Shown here: positions 63,343 to 64,000 of the stretch, one piece after another | Layout of the letters: each line of letters begins with the position of its first letter | How positions within the stretch are numbered: the stretch's first letter is position 1 | DNA from: Lacrimispora xylanolytica | GTDB taxonomy: Bacteria > Bacillota > Clostridia > Lachnospirales > Lachnospiraceae | Assembly (NCBI RefSeq): GCF_026723765.1 | Contig: NZ_CP113524.1 | Coordinates: 496,001 to 560,000, forward strand | Reading direction: 5' to 3' | Length of the DNA stretch: 64,000 bases | Notes under the pieces: generated by a model | Told to the model about the DNA's origin: nothing | Database searches by the model: none | The model's input: the letters and a program-made list of their open reading frames with translations, nothing else | Position numbers and translations under genes: made by a program

Positions 63343-63371
63343 AAGACAATTTTTCGTCCATGTGTTATACT
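63343..63371 (+). promoter_or_regulatory. Candidate promoter of the terminal sensor gene
   Basis: AAGACA (63343-63348), 17 bp, TATACT (63366-63371). Confidence 0.45.
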
Positions 63372-63443
63372 ATCCCTATTCGATCCCGTTTGGATTTTAT
63401 TTTTTAGATATCCGATTCAATCAATGGGAAGGGGGAATTAGTT

Positions 63444-64000
63444 ATTCGGCGTAAATATGCAATATTTTTAACCATAATCAGCAGTATAATCTGTACGGTT
63501 ATGGTATGTTTTTATTTGTTTTCCATTGATAAGATCGGTCAGATCTATCTCGGAAGTTCAAGGGATGTGATCTGCAGCATAAAAAAGGATTTTTTAAAGG
63601 ATACAGTCAATAACCTTGTTACTGAAATCGACTTGAAACGGACTGCCAAGTCCAAAAACGTGGAAAAGTACGTTGCCAGGACCTTTAATACCATCGATGT
63701 GCAGATGGACCTTACAGATGAGGAATTTAAGGACTTTTTCATCCATTTCTTTCAAAATAACCCGGATTACAAAAATGTTATGGTGGTATTGTGGGATGGC
63801 TCGGCTCAGAAAGCCGTTTATGATCCTTACGGTCTTTCTCATGAGACCTGGGTGGACACGGTTTATAACAATGCAGGAACCTTTAGTGCATATCGGGTAG
63901 CCATGCATGGAAAATACCGTTACTTTTTAGGAGTTACCAAGGATTACACAGAATCTTTGGTAAAAACGGATATTTTAAACACCATTCGTGGAGTACAGTT
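63444..64000 (+). CDS. Membrane sensor protein, N-terminal part (3' end outside window)
   Basis: The frame is open to the window edge. A basic lead (RRKYAIF) is followed by one membrane segment (LTIISSIICTVMVCFYLF, near residues 8-25) and then an extracytoplasmic region of at least 150 residues with a helical start and a W-D-G-x-A...Y-D-P pattern. This is how diguanylate cyclases, kinases or chemoreceptors begin; the output domain is not visible. No ATG, GTG or TTG lies at a suitable point. The best start is ATT at 63444, 8 bp after AAGGGGG. Confidence 0.65.
   Translation, partial: MRRKYAIFLTIISSIICTVMVCFYLFSIDKIGQIYLGSSRDVICSIKKDFLKDTVNNLVTEIDLKRTAKSKNVEKYVARTFNTIDVQMDLTDEEFKDFFIHFFQNNPDYKNVMVVLWDGSAQKAVYDPYGLSHETWVDTVYNNAGTFSAYRVAMHGKYRYFLGVTKDYTESLVKTDILNTIRGVQ

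Overview
The window looks like chromosome of a low-GC, Gram-positive Firmicute. The best match I can suggest is a Lachnospiraceae member close to Lacrimispora / the Clostridium saccharolyticum group. This rests on the many strong GGAGG-type ribosome binding sites, YesMN-type two-component systems, ABC sugar uptake, PTS genes, a hydrogenase maturase (HydE), many flavin and ferredoxin redox proteins, and a secondary-alcohol dehydrogenase very like the Thermoanaerobacter enzyme. No rRNA, tRNA, CRISPR array, phage or complete insertion sequence was seen. The genus assignment is inference.

Layout. 1-10.3 kb: sugar block with the end of an aldose-1-epimerase-like gene, an aldo/keto reductase, a YesN/YesM two-component system with its own sugar-binding protein, a monosaccharide ABC transporter (ATPase, permease, lipoprotein binding protein) and a FucU-type mutarotase. 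10.4-15.2 kb: a sensor kinase/OmpR regulator pair divergent from a LanFEG/BcrAB-type peptide-resistance ABC transporter. 15.4-18.4 kb (minus strand): NADP secondary-alcohol dehydrogenase, deoxyribose-phosphate aldolase, GntR and HxlR regulators. 18.5-23.5 kb: nitroreductase, two flavoproteins, a TetR-controlled MFS exporter and an AraC regulator.

23.6-30.0 kb: the most distinctive locus, a RidA protein, an ornithine-cyclodeaminase-like protein, four subunits of an HcnABC/opine-oxidase-type amine or amino-acid dehydrogenase, and an APC permease. 30.1-33.3 kb: an Asp/Glu racemase-family protein, a DUF1266-like protein and a metallophosphoesterase. 33.3-40.2 kb: PucR regulator, a cytidylate-kinase-like protein, a polar amino-acid ABC transporter, an iron-containing alcohol dehydrogenase and a class III aminotransferase, together resembling a GABA/omega-amino-acid to hydroxy-acid pathway. 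40.3-46.7 kb: a MITE-like palindrome, a MarR/DMT-exporter pair, and a heterodimeric ABC exporter with a divergent MerR regulator. 46.7-50.4 kb: NUDIX hydrolase, metallo-beta-lactamase-fold protein, HydE, and a YitT-family membrane protein.

50.5-56.0 kb: an unknown internally duplicated protein, an EFR1-type flavodoxin-ferredoxin, a nitroreductase, and a lipoprotein/OmpR regulator/kinase operon. 56.3-63.3 kb: a cellobiose-type PTS regulon with PRD activator, 6-phospho-beta-glucosidase, EIIC, EIIA, EIIB, an AEC transporter and two small proteins. The window ends inside a membrane sensor gene that seems to start with ATT.

Many regulatory elements can be read directly: twin operators around consensus promoters (TetR, MarR), a 19-bp-spacer MerR promoter, OmpR-type 11-bp-phased direct repeats, and a shared roughly 22-bp motif upstream of both the PTS activator and the PTS operon.
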